Translations under genes and position numbers: made by a program | Notes under the pieces: generated by a model | The model's input: the letters and a program-made list of their open reading frames with translations, nothing else | Told to the model about the DNA's origin: nothing | Databases searched by the model: none | Assembly: GCA_910575445.1 (NCBI GenBank) | Contig: CAJTFW010000003.1 | Span: forward strand, 186,001 to 250,000 | Source of the DNA: Lachnospiraceae bacterium | Lineage (GTDB): Bacteria; Bacillota; Clostridia; Lachnospirales; Lachnospiraceae | Reading direction: 5' to 3' | Length of the DNA stretch: 64,000 nucleotides | Part shown: one piece after another, positions 34,757 to 43,455 of the stretch | Position numbering within the stretch: the stretch's first letter is position 1 | Layout of the letters: every line of letters starts with the position of its first letter

Positions 34757-35592
34757 AGGTGGCAAAGAGCGCCGGATTTTGTTTTGGAGTGCAAAGGGCG
34801 GTGGATACGGTCTATGAGCAGATTGAAAAAGGGGTACGTCCAATCTATACGTATGGACCGATTATTCACAATGAAGTAGTCGTGCAGGATTTAGAGAAAA
34901 AAGGCGTTAAGGTGTTAAACAGCCAGCAGGAGCTAGAAGCACTAGAGGAAGGCACTGTGATTATCCGCTCGCATGGTGTGGGACGAAGCATCTATGAGAT
35001 TTTGCAGAGGAAGAACCTTCAGTGCGTGGATGCCACCTGCCCGTTTGTGCGTAAAATTCATAAAATTGTAAAGAAAGAAAGTCTTCTTGGAAAGCAGATT
35101 GTTATTATTGGGAACGACAAGCACCCGGAGGTGGAAGGCATCAAAGGGTGGTGCTATACCAAGGCCCATGTGCTAGAGACCACCGAACAAGCGGAAAAAT
35201 TCGAACTCTTAGAATCCGTTCCATTATGTGTTGTTTCACAAACGACATTTAACTACAAGAAATTTAAAGATTTAGTTGAAATTATTGATAAAAAGAGGTA
35301 TGATAGAATTGTTGTAAATACAATCTGCAATGCGACGGAGGAACGGCAGATCGAAGCGCGCCGGATTGCAGGAGAAGTAGACGCCATGATTGTGATTGGC
35401 GGCAGCCACAGTTCAAATACACAAAAGTTATTTGAGATTTGTAGAAAAGAGTGCAGGAATACTTACTATATACAGACAGTCGACGACCTGGATTTAGAAG
35501 TATTACGATCTACTGGGCTAATAGGTATTACAGCAGGGGCTTCCACCCCAAAGAAAATTATTGAGGAGGTTCAAAAAGGATGTCTGAATTAA
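34747..35592 (+). CDS. ispH: 4-hydroxy-3-methylbut-2-enyl diphosphate reductase
   Basis: A 281-residue [4Fe-4S] enzyme of the MEP isoprenoid pathway: cluster cysteines in AGFCFGVQRAV (Cys12), VDATCPFVRKIH (Cys about 96) and VNTICNATEERQ (about 193), plus GGSHSSNTQKL and GITAGASTPKKIIEEV. In many clostridia IspH is fused to an S1 protein; here the two frames are separate and overlap by 13 bases. Confidence 0.97.
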   Translation: MQIKVAKSAGFCFGVQRAVDTVYEQIEKGVRPIYTYGPIIHNEVVVQDLEKKGVKVLNSQQELEALEEGTVIIRSHGVGRSIYEILQRKNLQCVDATCPFVRKIHKIVKKESLLGKQIVIIGNDKHPEVEGIKGWCYTKAHVLETTEQAEKFELLESVPLCVVSQTTFNYKKFKDLVEIIDKKRYDRIVVNTICNATEERQIEARRIAGEVDAMIVIGGSHSSNTQKLFEICRKECRNTYYIQTVDDLDLEVLRSTGLIGITAGASTPKKIIEEVQKGCLN

Positions 35593-36659
35593 GTTTTGAA
35601 CAAATGCTGGAAGATTCGTTAAAAACTATCAGAACAGGAGAGGTCGTAGAGGGAACGGTAATTGATGTCAAAGAAGACGAGATTATCTTAAATATAGGCT
35701 ATAAGTCTGACGGTATCGTAACCAGAAATGAATATACCAACGTATCCAATGCTGACCTTACGACGATGGTTTCTGTAGGCGATCAGATGGAAGTGAAGGT
35801 TCTAAAAGTCAATGACGGTGAAGGTCAGGTGCAGTTATCTTACCGCAGAGTTGCACAGGAGAGAGGCTCTAAGAGGCTTGAAGAAGCCTTTGAGAACAAA
35901 GAAGTGCTGACTGCTAAGGTGGCACAGGTACTTGATGGAGGCTTAAGTGTCGTTGTAGATGAGAGCAGAATCTTTATCCCGGCAAGCTTAGTATCCGATA
36001 CGTATGAGAAGAATCTTGGAAAATATGCAGACCAAGAGATTGAGTTTGTGATTACAGAGTTCAACCCTAAGAGAAGAAGAATTATTGGTGACCGTAAGCA
36101 GCTCTTAGTAGCTAGAAAAGCAGAGCTTCAGAAAGCACTGTTTGAGCGGATTCACGAGGGCGATGTGGTAGAAGGAGTTGTTAAAAATGTAACAGACTTC
36201 GGTGCTTTTGTGGATTTGGGCGGTGCAGACGGACTGCTCCATATCTCTGAGATGTCCTGGGGACGCGTAGACCATCCGAAGAAGATGTTCAAAGTAGGAG
36301 ATACACTGAATGTACTGATTAAGGAGATTAAGGATACTAAGATTGCATTAAGTCTGAAGTTTGATGACGCCAATCCGTGGCTAAATGCAGATGAGAAATA
36401 TGCTGTCGGCAATATTGTCGAAGGAACCGTGGCACGTATGACTGATTTTGGTGCATTTGTAGAGCTCGAGCCAGGTGTAGACGCATTGCTTCATGTATCA
36501 CAGATTTCTAGGGAGCATGTAGATAAACCAGCAGATGTTTTAAAGGTTGGACAGGTAATCACTGCAAAGGTCGTAGACTTCAATGGTGAGGACAAGAAAA
36601 TCAGCCTGAGCATGAAAGTCCTAGAGAACTCGATGGAGTATGAGGACGAAGACGAATAA
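35580..36659 (+). CDS. rpsA: 30S ribosomal protein S1 homologue
   Basis: A 359-residue protein with four S1 RNA-binding domains (about 18-88, 105-170, 190-258, 276-344). The last two are the best conserved (GVVKNVTDFGAFVDLGGADGLLHIS; GTVARMTDFGAFVELEPGVDALLHVS). The tail is acidic. It is shorter than the six-domain S1 of proteobacteria, as usual in Firmicutes. GAGGAGG lies inside the ispH end. Confidence 0.93.
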   Translation: MSELSFEQMLEDSLKTIRTGEVVEGTVIDVKEDEIILNIGYKSDGIVTRNEYTNVSNADLTTMVSVGDQMEVKVLKVNDGEGQVQLSYRRVAQERGSKRLEEAFENKEVLTAKVAQVLDGGLSVVVDESRIFIPASLVSDTYEKNLGKYADQEIEFVITEFNPKRRRIIGDRKQLLVARKAELQKALFERIHEGDVVEGVVKNVTDFGAFVDLGGADGLLHISEMSWGRVDHPKKMFKVGDTLNVLIKEIKDTKIALSLKFDDANPWLNADEKYAVGNIVEGTVARMTDFGAFVELEPGVDALLHVSQISREHVDKPADVLKVGQVITAKVVDFNGEDKKISLSMKVLENSMEYEDEDE

Positions 36660-36677
36660 TCCAATATGTAAGGAAAT

Positions 36678-36711
36678 CAGAGGACATACGAAAATTTTCG
36701 TATGTCCTCTG
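36678..36711. terminator. perfect 34-base palindrome after rpsA (probable terminator)
   Basis: CAGAGGACATACGAAAA at 36678-36694 is followed at once by its exact reverse complement (36695-36711), with no loop bases. The centre AAAATTTT gives a short U-run in either direction; there is no downstream U-tract. Confidence 0.75.
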
Positions 36712-36736
36712 TCAGCATAAAGGGATTGTCCATTTT

Positions 36737-36765
36737 TTCACAAGTTCTACGATTTGCTGTAATTT
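36737..36765 (+). promoter_or_regulatory. possible promoter of the rnf operon
   Basis: TTCACA (36737-36742) and TAATTT (36760-36765) are 17 bases apart, about 48 bases before the rnfC start. Confidence 0.45.
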
Positions 36766-36812
36766 TAATAACGCTCCGGGCAACCGGAATTATATAAGAA
36801 AGAGGGGTTGTT

Positions 36813-38132
36813 ATGGCTACTTTAACATTTAAGGGTGGAGTACACCCTTATGATGGCAAGGAACTGTCCAAAGATAAAGCGATTGTTCCTTATCTGCCGA
36901 AGGGAGATTTAATCTATCCACTCTCCCAACATATTGGTGCTCCAGCCGCTCCTGTCGTTGCAAAAGGCGACAGAGTTTTGGTGGGACAGAAGATTGCAGA
37001 AGCAGGAGGCTTTGTATCTTCACCAGTCTACGCATCGGTATCTGGTACAGTAAAAGCAATCGAGCCACATTTTGTATCTACAGGTGCTAAGGTGAATTCG
37101 ATTGTGGTGGAAAATGACGGGTTGTATGAGGAAGCTCCTGGTCTTTCCATCAAACCATTTGAGGAGATGTCAAGAGACGACATTATCGGAGTTATCAAGG
37201 AATCTGGTGTAGTTGGTATGGGTGGTGCCGGCTTCCCAACACATGTAAAACTCTCTCCTAAAGACCCGGACAAGATTGACTATGTGTTAGTCAATTGCGC
37301 AGAGTGTGAACCATATCTGACATCGGATTACCGGATTATGATAGAGCGTCCAGAAAAGGTGGTTGGCGGGCTGAAAGTGGTGTTGGAGCTTTTTGGAAAT
37401 GCACAAGGCTGCATCTGTATTGAAGACAACAAGCCAGAGGCGATTACCATTATGCAAAAAGCCTGTGAGAAAGAAACGCGTATTCAGGTGAAGGTTCTAA
37501 AGACCAAATATCCGCAGGGTGCAGAGCGTATGTTGATTCATGCCGTGACTGGACGGGACTTAAATTCTTCGATGCTTCCGGCAGACTTGGGCTGCGTGGT
37601 AGACAACTGTGATACCATCACCTCTATCTATGATGCAGTAATCTTAGGCAAGCCTTTAATCTCAAGAGTGGTAACTATCTCCGGGGAAGCAATTGCCAAT
37701 CCCTCAAACTTTGAGAGCCGTATGGGGACTAATGTAGCGGAGCTTATCGAGGCAGCTGGCGGCTTTAAGACCCAGGAGAAGAAAGTTATCTCTGGTGGCC
37801 CGATGATGGGATTTGCGATGTTTGATATCGAAGTACCTACGACAAAGACAACATCGGCGATTACCTGTCTGGCTAAAGATGCAGTATCTGAATCACCAAC
37901 CACGGCTTGCATCAACTGCGGACGCTGCGTGTCAGCCTGTGACGAAGGACTGATTCCGGCAAGACTTGCACAGTTTTCTGAAAAGTTTGACTTGGATGCA
38001 TTTCAGAAGTGGCATGGTATGGAATGTGTCGAGTGTGGCTGTTGCAGCTATGTCTGTCCAGCCAAGAGACCACTAGCACAGATGATTAAGAATGTAAGAC
38101 GTATGGTTATGGCAAACCGTGCGAAAAAATAA
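36813..38132 (+). CDS. rnfC: Rnf complex subunit C
   Basis: A 439-residue peripheral subunit that accepts NADH electrons. It has the Gly-rich nucleotide/FMN region VVGMGGAGFPTHVKL near 131-145, NCAECEPYLTSDYRIM, a SLBB-like part, and two [4Fe-4S] motifs near the end (CINCGRCVSACDEG, CVECGCCSYVCPAKRP). It is the first of six rnf genes in the clostridial order C-D-G-E-A-B. The complex couples ferredoxin:NAD+ oxidoreduction to Na+ or H+ transport. Confidence 0.96.
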   Translation: MATLTFKGGVHPYDGKELSKDKAIVPYLPKGDLIYPLSQHIGAPAAPVVAKGDRVLVGQKIAEAGGFVSSPVYASVSGTVKAIEPHFVSTGAKVNSIVVENDGLYEEAPGLSIKPFEEMSRDDIIGVIKESGVVGMGGAGFPTHVKLSPKDPDKIDYVLVNCAECEPYLTSDYRIMIERPEKVVGGLKVVLELFGNAQGCICIEDNKPEAITIMQKACEKETRIQVKVLKTKYPQGAERMLIHAVTGRDLNSSMLPADLGCVVDNCDTITSIYDAVILGKPLISRVVTISGEAIANPSNFESRMGTNVAELIEAAGGFKTQEKKVISGGPMMGFAMFDIEVPTTKTTSAITCLAKDAVSESPTTACINCGRCVSACDEGLIPARLAQFSEKFDLDAFQKWHGMECVECGCCSYVCPAKRPLAQMIKNVRRMVMANRAKK

Positions 38133-38158
38133 TAGAAAAAAAGAAAGAGGTGAGACGT

Positions 38159-39130
38159 GTGAGTGATTTAAGAAAGGTATCTTCATCACCGCATATCAGA
38201 GACAAAGCGACCAGTTCCAACATTATGCGGGATGTATCGATTGCACTTTTGCCAGCAGCAGCATATGGCGTCTTCCATTTTGGGATGAACGCGCTTCTTA
38301 CGATTTTGCTGTCCGTTGCAACCTGTGTGGCGACCGAATATATCTATGAGAAGCTGATGCATAAGCCAGTGACTGTGAAGGATTTGAGTGCAGTCGTGAC
38401 AGGACTTCTGCTGGCGATGAACCTTCCGGTTAGTGTTCCGTTTTGGATGCCAATTCTTGGCGGTATCTTTGCAATTTTAGTTGTGAAGCAGCTCTTTGGA
38501 GGCTTAGGACAGAACTTTATGAATCCAGCGCTTGGTGCAAGATGCTTTTTGATGATTTCCTTTGCTGGACGGATGACCAATTATACATATTATGCACTTG
38601 GAGCCAATTCTGGATACGATGCCATTACTACGGCAACACCACTGGCCGTACTTCGGGAAGGCGCAAGCGTCAATGTTATGGATATGATTGTCGGAAATAC
38701 TGCTGGTATGATTGGTGAGACTTCTGCGATTGCAATTCTTATTGGTGCAGCTTATCTTCTCTTTAGAGGCGTGATTGACTTAAAGATTCCAGGTACCTAT
38801 ATTGTGACCTTTATTGTCTTTATGGCATTTTTTGGAGGGCATGGATTTGACGGCACTTATCTGGTGGCACAGCTTGCAGGTGGTGGTCTGATGTTAGGTG
38901 CTTGGTTTATGGCAACGGATTATGTCACAAGTCCGATTACACCAACCGGGCAGATAGTATATGGTGTTATCTTAGGTATTCTAACAGGTATTTTCCGCTG
39001 CTTTGGTGCATCACCAGAAGGCGTATCCTATGCGATTATCTTCTCGAACCTTTTAGTTCCGTTGATTGAGAAATATACCATTCCATTAGCATTTGGTAAA
39101 GCGAAAGCAAAAGGGGGTCAGAAATCATGA
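38159..39130 (+). CDS. rnfD: Rnf complex subunit D
   Basis: A 323-residue membrane subunit with about nine spans and a covalent-FMN type motif region (YDAITTATPLAVLREG, Thr candidate near 158-165). GTG at 38159 is chosen over GTG 38150 because AGAGGTG lies 5-6 bases before it. It overlaps rnfG by 4 bases. Confidence 0.94.
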   Translation: MSDLRKVSSSPHIRDKATSSNIMRDVSIALLPAAAYGVFHFGMNALLTILLSVATCVATEYIYEKLMHKPVTVKDLSAVVTGLLLAMNLPVSVPFWMPILGGIFAILVVKQLFGGLGQNFMNPALGARCFLMISFAGRMTNYTYYALGANSGYDAITTATPLAVLREGASVNVMDMIVGNTAGMIGETSAIAILIGAAYLLFRGVIDLKIPGTYIVTFIVFMAFFGGHGFDGTYLVAQLAGGGLMLGAWFMATDYVTSPITPTGQIVYGVILGILTGIFRCFGASPEGVSYAIIFSNLLVPLIEKYTIPLAFGKAKAKGGQKS

Positions 39131-39720
39131 ATAAGATTATTAAAAATACTCTGATTTTAACAGCAATTACGCTGGCATCAGGACTTCTTCTGGGATTTGT
39201 ACATGAGCTGACAGCAGCTCCGATTGCAGAACAGGAAGCTTTGGCAAAGGCAAAAGCCTATGCGGAAGTATTTCCGGGTGCAGAGGATTTTCAGGTGATG
39301 GAGGATGTCTCAGATGCAGAAGCACTCCTTATCGAAAATGGCTATGAAGGCATGGTGATTAATGAGGTTGCAGAAGCGATGGATGCATCGGGGACGGTGA
39401 TTGGTCATGTCGTTAATATCACAACGCCAGAAGGTTATGGTGGCAATATTCAGATGACTGTAGGGGTACAAAATGATATGACCATGCTTGGCATCTCGTT
39501 TCTGTCCATTAGTGAGACTGCTGGCCTTGGTATGAATGCCGATACAGCAGATTGGAAGGCACAATTTGCTGGTATTCAGGCAGAGGAGATTATCTATACC
39601 AAATCCGGCAAATCGGCGCCAAATGAGATTGATGCTGTCAGCAGTGCAACTATCACAACGAAAGCCGTCACAGGCGCAGTCAATGCAGCGCTGTGTGTAG
39701 CTGGACATTATGCGAAGTAA
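39127..39720 (+). CDS. rnfG: Rnf complex subunit G
   Basis: A 197-residue subunit: one N-terminal membrane helix (TLILTAITLASGLLLGFVHE) and an extracytoplasmic FMN-binding domain with the S(T/S)AT-type flavinylation motif DAVSSATITTKAVTGAVN (Thr about 175-178). ATGA overlap with rnfD. Confidence 0.95.
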   Translation: MNKIIKNTLILTAITLASGLLLGFVHELTAAPIAEQEALAKAKAYAEVFPGAEDFQVMEDVSDAEALLIENGYEGMVINEVAEAMDASGTVIGHVVNITTPEGYGGNIQMTVGVQNDMTMLGISFLSISETAGLGMNADTADWKAQFAGIQAEEIIYTKSGKSAPNEIDAVSSATITTKAVTGAVNAALCVAGHYAK

Positions 39721-39734
39721 AGGGGGCGTACAAA

Positions 39735-40424
39735 GTGAATCCAAATTCAGCAGGTGAACGTTTATATAATGGTATTATTAAAGAAAACCCAACATTTGTC
39801 ATGATGCTTGGCATGTGTCCGACGCTTGCCGTAACGACCAGTGCCATCAATGGATTGGGTATGGGTCTTACAACGATGGTTATCTTAGCGATGTCCAATC
39901 TAATCATCTCGATGCTTCGCAAAATCATCCCGGACGATGTACGTGTGCCAGCTTTTATCGTTATCGTAGCGTCTTTTGTAACGATTGTACAGTTCTTATT
40001 ACAGGCATATATTCCAACCTTAAATGCAAGTCTGGGACTCTATATTCCATTAATCGTTGTAAACTGTATTATCTTAGGCCGCGCAGAGGCATATGCTTCC
40101 AAAAATCCAATGATGGCTTCTCTTTTTGATGGCATCGGGATGGGTCTTGGCTTTACGTTAGGTCTGACTTGTATTGGCTTGGTTCGTGAACTGATTGGTG
40201 CTGGCAAAATCTTTGGCGTGGCTGTGATGCCAGCGTCTTATGAGCCAGTCTCCATCTTTGTTATGGCACCTGGCGCGTTCTTTGTCCTTGCACTTTTGAC
40301 AGCTATCCAGAACAAAGTAAAACTAAATCTGGAGAAAAAAGGTAAAGATGTATCTAAGATTCAGAGCGGTTGCAATGCAGACTGTGCATCTTGTGGCTCC
40401 AAATGCAGCAACGCAAAGGAATAG
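39735..40424 (+). CDS. rnfE: Rnf complex subunit E
   Basis: A 229-residue membrane subunit: PTFVMMLGMCPTLAVTTSA near 18-36 and LIVVNCIILGRAEAYASKNP near 108-127, with about six spans. The last 19 residues form a Cys-rich tail (CNADCASCGSKC), outside the usual core of RnfE. GTG at 39735 is set by AGGGGG upstream; a longer frame from 39693 would overlap rnfG. Confidence 0.94.
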   Translation: MNPNSAGERLYNGIIKENPTFVMMLGMCPTLAVTTSAINGLGMGLTTMVILAMSNLIISMLRKIIPDDVRVPAFIVIVASFVTIVQFLLQAYIPTLNASLGLYIPLIVVNCIILGRAEAYASKNPMMASLFDGIGMGLGFTLGLTCIGLVRELIGAGKIFGVAVMPASYEPVSIFVMAPGAFFVLALLTAIQNKVKLNLEKKGKDVSKIQSGCNADCASCGSKCSNAKE

Positions 40425-40438
40425 GGGGATAGAGACAT

Positions 40439-41014
40439 ATGAAAGATTTATTGATCATTGCTATTGGGTCTGCCCTGGTAAATAACGTAGTATTAAGTCA
40501 GTTCCTTGGAATCTGTCCTTTCTTGGGGGTATCAAAAAAAGTAGAGACAGCTGCTGGTATGGGCGCTGCGGTTATTTTTGTTATTACACTGGCTTCTTTT
40601 GTCACCAGTATGATAGATAAACTGCTGTTAATACCACTGGGGATGACTTATCTTCAGACCATTGTATTTATTTTGGTCATTGCCTGCCTTGTACAGTTTG
40701 TGGAGATGTTCTTAAAGAAAAGCATGCCATCTCTCTATCAGGCATTAGGCGTATATCTTCCTCTGATTACAACAAACTGTGCAGTGCTTGGTGTTGCTTT
40801 GACCAATGCAACCAAGGGCTATAGTATCCTTACCAGTACCATCAATGGCTTTGCAGTGGCGGTTGGATTTACCATATCCATTGTCCTCTTAGCTGGTATC
40901 CGTGAAAAACTGGAGTATAACGACATCTCACCGGCCCTTAAAGGCTCTCCGATTGTATTGGTGACAGCGGGACTGATGGCGATTGCATTTTGTGGGTTTT
41001 CGGGAATTATCTAA
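40439..41014 (+). CDS. rnfA: Rnf complex subunit A
   Basis: A 191-residue six-span membrane protein, inverted-topology partner of RnfE: NNVVLSQFLGICPFLGVSKK near 15-34 and LPLITTNCAVLGVALTNATK near 100-120. The conserved cysteines in both halves match the membrane Fe-S site known in the complex. Confidence 0.96.
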   Translation: MKDLLIIAIGSALVNNVVLSQFLGICPFLGVSKKVETAAGMGAAVIFVITLASFVTSMIDKLLLIPLGMTYLQTIVFILVIACLVQFVEMFLKKSMPSLYQALGVYLPLITTNCAVLGVALTNATKGYSILTSTINGFAVAVGFTISIVLLAGIREKLEYNDISPALKGSPIVLVTAGLMAIAFCGFSGII

Positions 41015-41047
41015 TATGGATACGGAACTTTAATCGGAGGTAGGATT

Positions 41048-41842
41048 ATGAGTATAGTGGGAATTATCATCGCCACAGTGATTGTAGGCGGTGTGGGCGT
41101 TTTCATCGGGCTGTTTTTAGGAGCGGCTGGTGAGAAATTTGCAGTAGAAGTAGATGAAAAGGAAGTCGCTATCAGGGAATGTCTTCCAGGAAATAACTGT
41201 GGTGGCTGTGGCTATGCAGGGTGCGATGGCTTGGCAGCTGCGATTGCAAAAGGTGAGGCACCTGTAAATGGATGTCCGGTAGGTGGTGCTTCTGTTGGTG
41301 CCAAGATTGGTGCAATTATGGGCGTAGAGGCAGATGCAAAAGTTCGCAAAGTGGCTTTTGTCAAATGTGCAGGTACTTGTGAGGTTGCACCAAAGAACTA
41401 TGAGTATACAGGAGCTAAGGATTGCCGTTTTGTCAGTATGATGCAAAATGGCGGCGACAAAGTCTGTACCTTTGGATGCCTAGGGTATGGTTCCTGCGTA
41501 AAAGAATGTCCGTTTGATGCGATACATATTGTCAATGGAGTGGCTGTGGTGGATACAGATGCTTGTAAGGCATGTGGAAAATGTATTCAGGCATGTCCAA
41601 AGAAACTGATTGAGTTAGTGCCTGTCAGTGGAGTGTCTTATGTACAGTGTAATTCCAGAGATAAAGGTAAGGATGTGGCAAAGGCTTGTAAGGCTGGATG
41701 TATTGGCTGTATGAAATGTGCGAAAAACTGTGAGGCAGGAGCAATTACCGTAGAAGGAAATCTGGCGCATGTGGATTATGAAAAATGCACAGGCTGCGGA
41801 AAATGCGTAGAGGAATGTCCAAAGAAGATTATTAAAATCTAA
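41048..41842 (+). CDS. rnfB: Rnf complex subunit B (polyferredoxin)
   Basis: A 264-residue Fe-S protein: N-terminal membrane helix (IIIATVIVGGVGVFIGLFLG), the four-Cys domain CLPGNNCGGCGYAGCDGLAAA, a middle Cys region, and ferredoxin motifs CLGYGSCVKECPFDAI, CKACGKCIQACPKK, CIGCMKCAKNCEAG and CTGCGKCVEECPKK. It is the entry point for ferredoxin electrons. It ends the rnf operon. Confidence 0.96.
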   Translation: MSIVGIIIATVIVGGVGVFIGLFLGAAGEKFAVEVDEKEVAIRECLPGNNCGGCGYAGCDGLAAAIAKGEAPVNGCPVGGASVGAKIGAIMGVEADAKVRKVAFVKCAGTCEVAPKNYEYTGAKDCRFVSMMQNGGDKVCTFGCLGYGSCVKECPFDAIHIVNGVAVVDTDACKACGKCIQACPKKLIELVPVSGVSYVQCNSRDKGKDVAKACKAGCIGCMKCAKNCEAGAITVEGNLAHVDYEKCTGCGKCVEECPKKIIKI

Positions 41843-41858
41843 ACAAGAGATACATAAG

Positions 41859-41916
41859 AGCCGGGAGGCGATAGAAGACTTGGGGGAATCCCTGACTTTT
41901 CCATCGCCTCCCGGTT
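41859..41916 (+). terminator. long hairpin after rnfB
   Basis: A 14-base stem (41859-41872 with 41903-41916, one G-U pair) encloses a 30-base loop with a small inner hairpin (GGG/CCC). It lacks a clear U-run, so termination or mRNA stabilisation are both possible. Confidence 0.6.
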
Positions 41917-42012
41917 CGTGCCTGTATTGAATAAATTAGGGTCTTTTTCAATAAATCATTTTGTGGTACACTTAGAAAGTATTTGAAAAAGTTAAGAAAC
42001 TGAGGATAAGAG

Positions 42013-42690
42013 ATGATAGGAACAATCGTAAATACAGGAACTATTCTGGTAGGGAGTGTTATTGGAAGTATCTTTCAGAAAGGAATACAAGAAAAGCAGC
42101 AACAAGCACTCTATACAGCGATGGGACTGGCAGCGACAGGGCTTGGTATCAACGCAGTTGTGCAAAATATGCCCAAAAGCAATTATCCAGTGCTTTTTAT
42201 TGTAAGTCTGGCACTAGGAAGCCTTGTGGGAACTTGGATTGATATTGACGGGCTGTTTCAGAGGCTGACCAAAAAGCTTTCGGTGGGAGAACTAAGTGAG
42301 GGGCTTTCTACAGGAATATTGTTGTTCTGTATTGGAACATTGTCTATATTAGGACCAATACAAAGTGCGCTAAATCAGGACCATACATATCTTTTTACCA
42401 ACGCTACGTTAGATTTTGTCACTTCTATGGTGTTGGCTTCCACTTACGGGATTGGGATAGTATTGACAGCGCCGGTGTTGTTCTGCTGGCAAGGGGCAAT
42501 CTATAGCCTGGCGCTTCTTTTGGGCAATTTTATGACTGCAGATATGATGACAGAACTATCTGTGGTAGGAGGATTTTTGATTGCAAGCTCTGGGCTTTCT
42601 ATCTTAAATATCAAGGATTGTAAGACGATGAATATGCTGCCATCTCTGGTGATTCCAGTGGTATTTTGCTGGATTTTGGAGATGTTTTAG
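42013..42690 (+). CDS. DUF554 family membrane protein (YdfK-like)
   Basis: A 225-residue membrane protein beginning MIGTIVNTGTILVGSVIGSIF, with LFIVSLALGSLVGTWIDIDG and FCIGTLSILGPIQSALNQDH typical of DUF554; about seven hydrophobic spans. Function unknown; transport is likely. The next gene begins 17 bases after its stop. Confidence 0.9.
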   Translation: MIGTIVNTGTILVGSVIGSIFQKGIQEKQQQALYTAMGLAATGLGINAVVQNMPKSNYPVLFIVSLALGSLVGTWIDIDGLFQRLTKKLSVGELSEGLSTGILLFCIGTLSILGPIQSALNQDHTYLFTNATLDFVTSMVLASTYGIGIVLTAPVLFCWQGAIYSLALLLGNFMTADMMTELSVVGGFLIASSGLSILNIKDCKTMNMLPSLVIPVVFCWILEMF

Positions 42691-42707
42691 AGAAAGGAAA
42701 CATACAG

Positions 42708-43439
42708 ATGATACACCTATCAAAATTACAGTTAGGAGAACTGAAAGATTATAACTGGGCAGCCTATTTTCGGGAAAATGCACGCAGACAGCCAGTGATT
42801 GAGTTTACAGCAGAGCAGTATTTGACAAAGAAGGAAAAGGCGCTGATTTTTCCCTCGATAAAGATGTTTCAGGCAGGGGAGGCATCCGAGGGAAAGCATT
42901 TACTGAAGATGGTGGAGCAGTATGTAAAGAAAAGTAAAGAAAAAGCTTATCTAGAAGCGATGAAAGGCTTTGTTGCAGAGGAGAACAGACATTCGTATTA
43001 TCTGACCAGATATATGGAATATTATGGGGTAAAACCTAAGAAAAAGATTGCGTTAGATGGTTGGTTTCGGGCGCTTCGTAAGCTTGGCAGATTAAGAGGA
43101 GAAGTGATGGTATTAGTGACCGCAGAGATAATTGCACTGTCTTATTACCAGGCACTTGCAGCGTGTACAAAGTCGCGGGTATTAAAGAGAATCTGCCGTC
43201 AGATGCTTCACGATGAACTTCGACATCTGGCCTTTCAGTCCGATACACTCTATCGCTTAGGAAGCAGCAGTGCGCAGGAGACTTACCGGATTTTTTTGAT
43301 GCAGATGACCATTTGGGCAGTGTGGCCGTATATTGGGAAGGTACTAAAGGCTGGTGGATATGGCTATTGGCACTTTTACAGAGAGAGTATGCGTTATCTA
43401 AGACAATCTATGAGAATTGCAAGATGCGGGAGTGTGTAA
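42708..43439 (+). CDS. ferritin-like (di-iron type) protein, function unknown
   Basis: A 243-residue helical protein with two ExxH elements in a four-helix pattern: FVAEENRHSYYL (about 86-97) and MLHDELRHLAFQS (about 165-177), plus acidic residues in LVTAEIIALSYYQAL. This spacing is that of ferritin-like di-iron carboxylate proteins. Substrate unknown. The start at 42708 follows AAAGGA; the longer frame overlaps the DUF554 gene. The end overlaps nothing but lies 16 bases before the next start. Confidence 0.7.
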   Translation: MIHLSKLQLGELKDYNWAAYFRENARRQPVIEFTAEQYLTKKEKALIFPSIKMFQAGEASEGKHLLKMVEQYVKKSKEKAYLEAMKGFVAEENRHSYYLTRYMEYYGVKPKKKIALDGWFRALRKLGRLRGEVMVLVTAEIIALSYYQALAACTKSRVLKRICRQMLHDELRHLAFQSDTLYRLGSSSAQETYRIFLMQMTIWAVWPYIGKVLKAGGYGYWHFYRESMRYLRQSMRIARCGSV

Positions 43440-43455
43440 GAGAGGGAAACATAAG

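Noticed and set aside
36678-36711. Site-specific attachment site for an element
   Set aside because: No integrase or element boundary is nearby; position after rpsA fits a terminator better.
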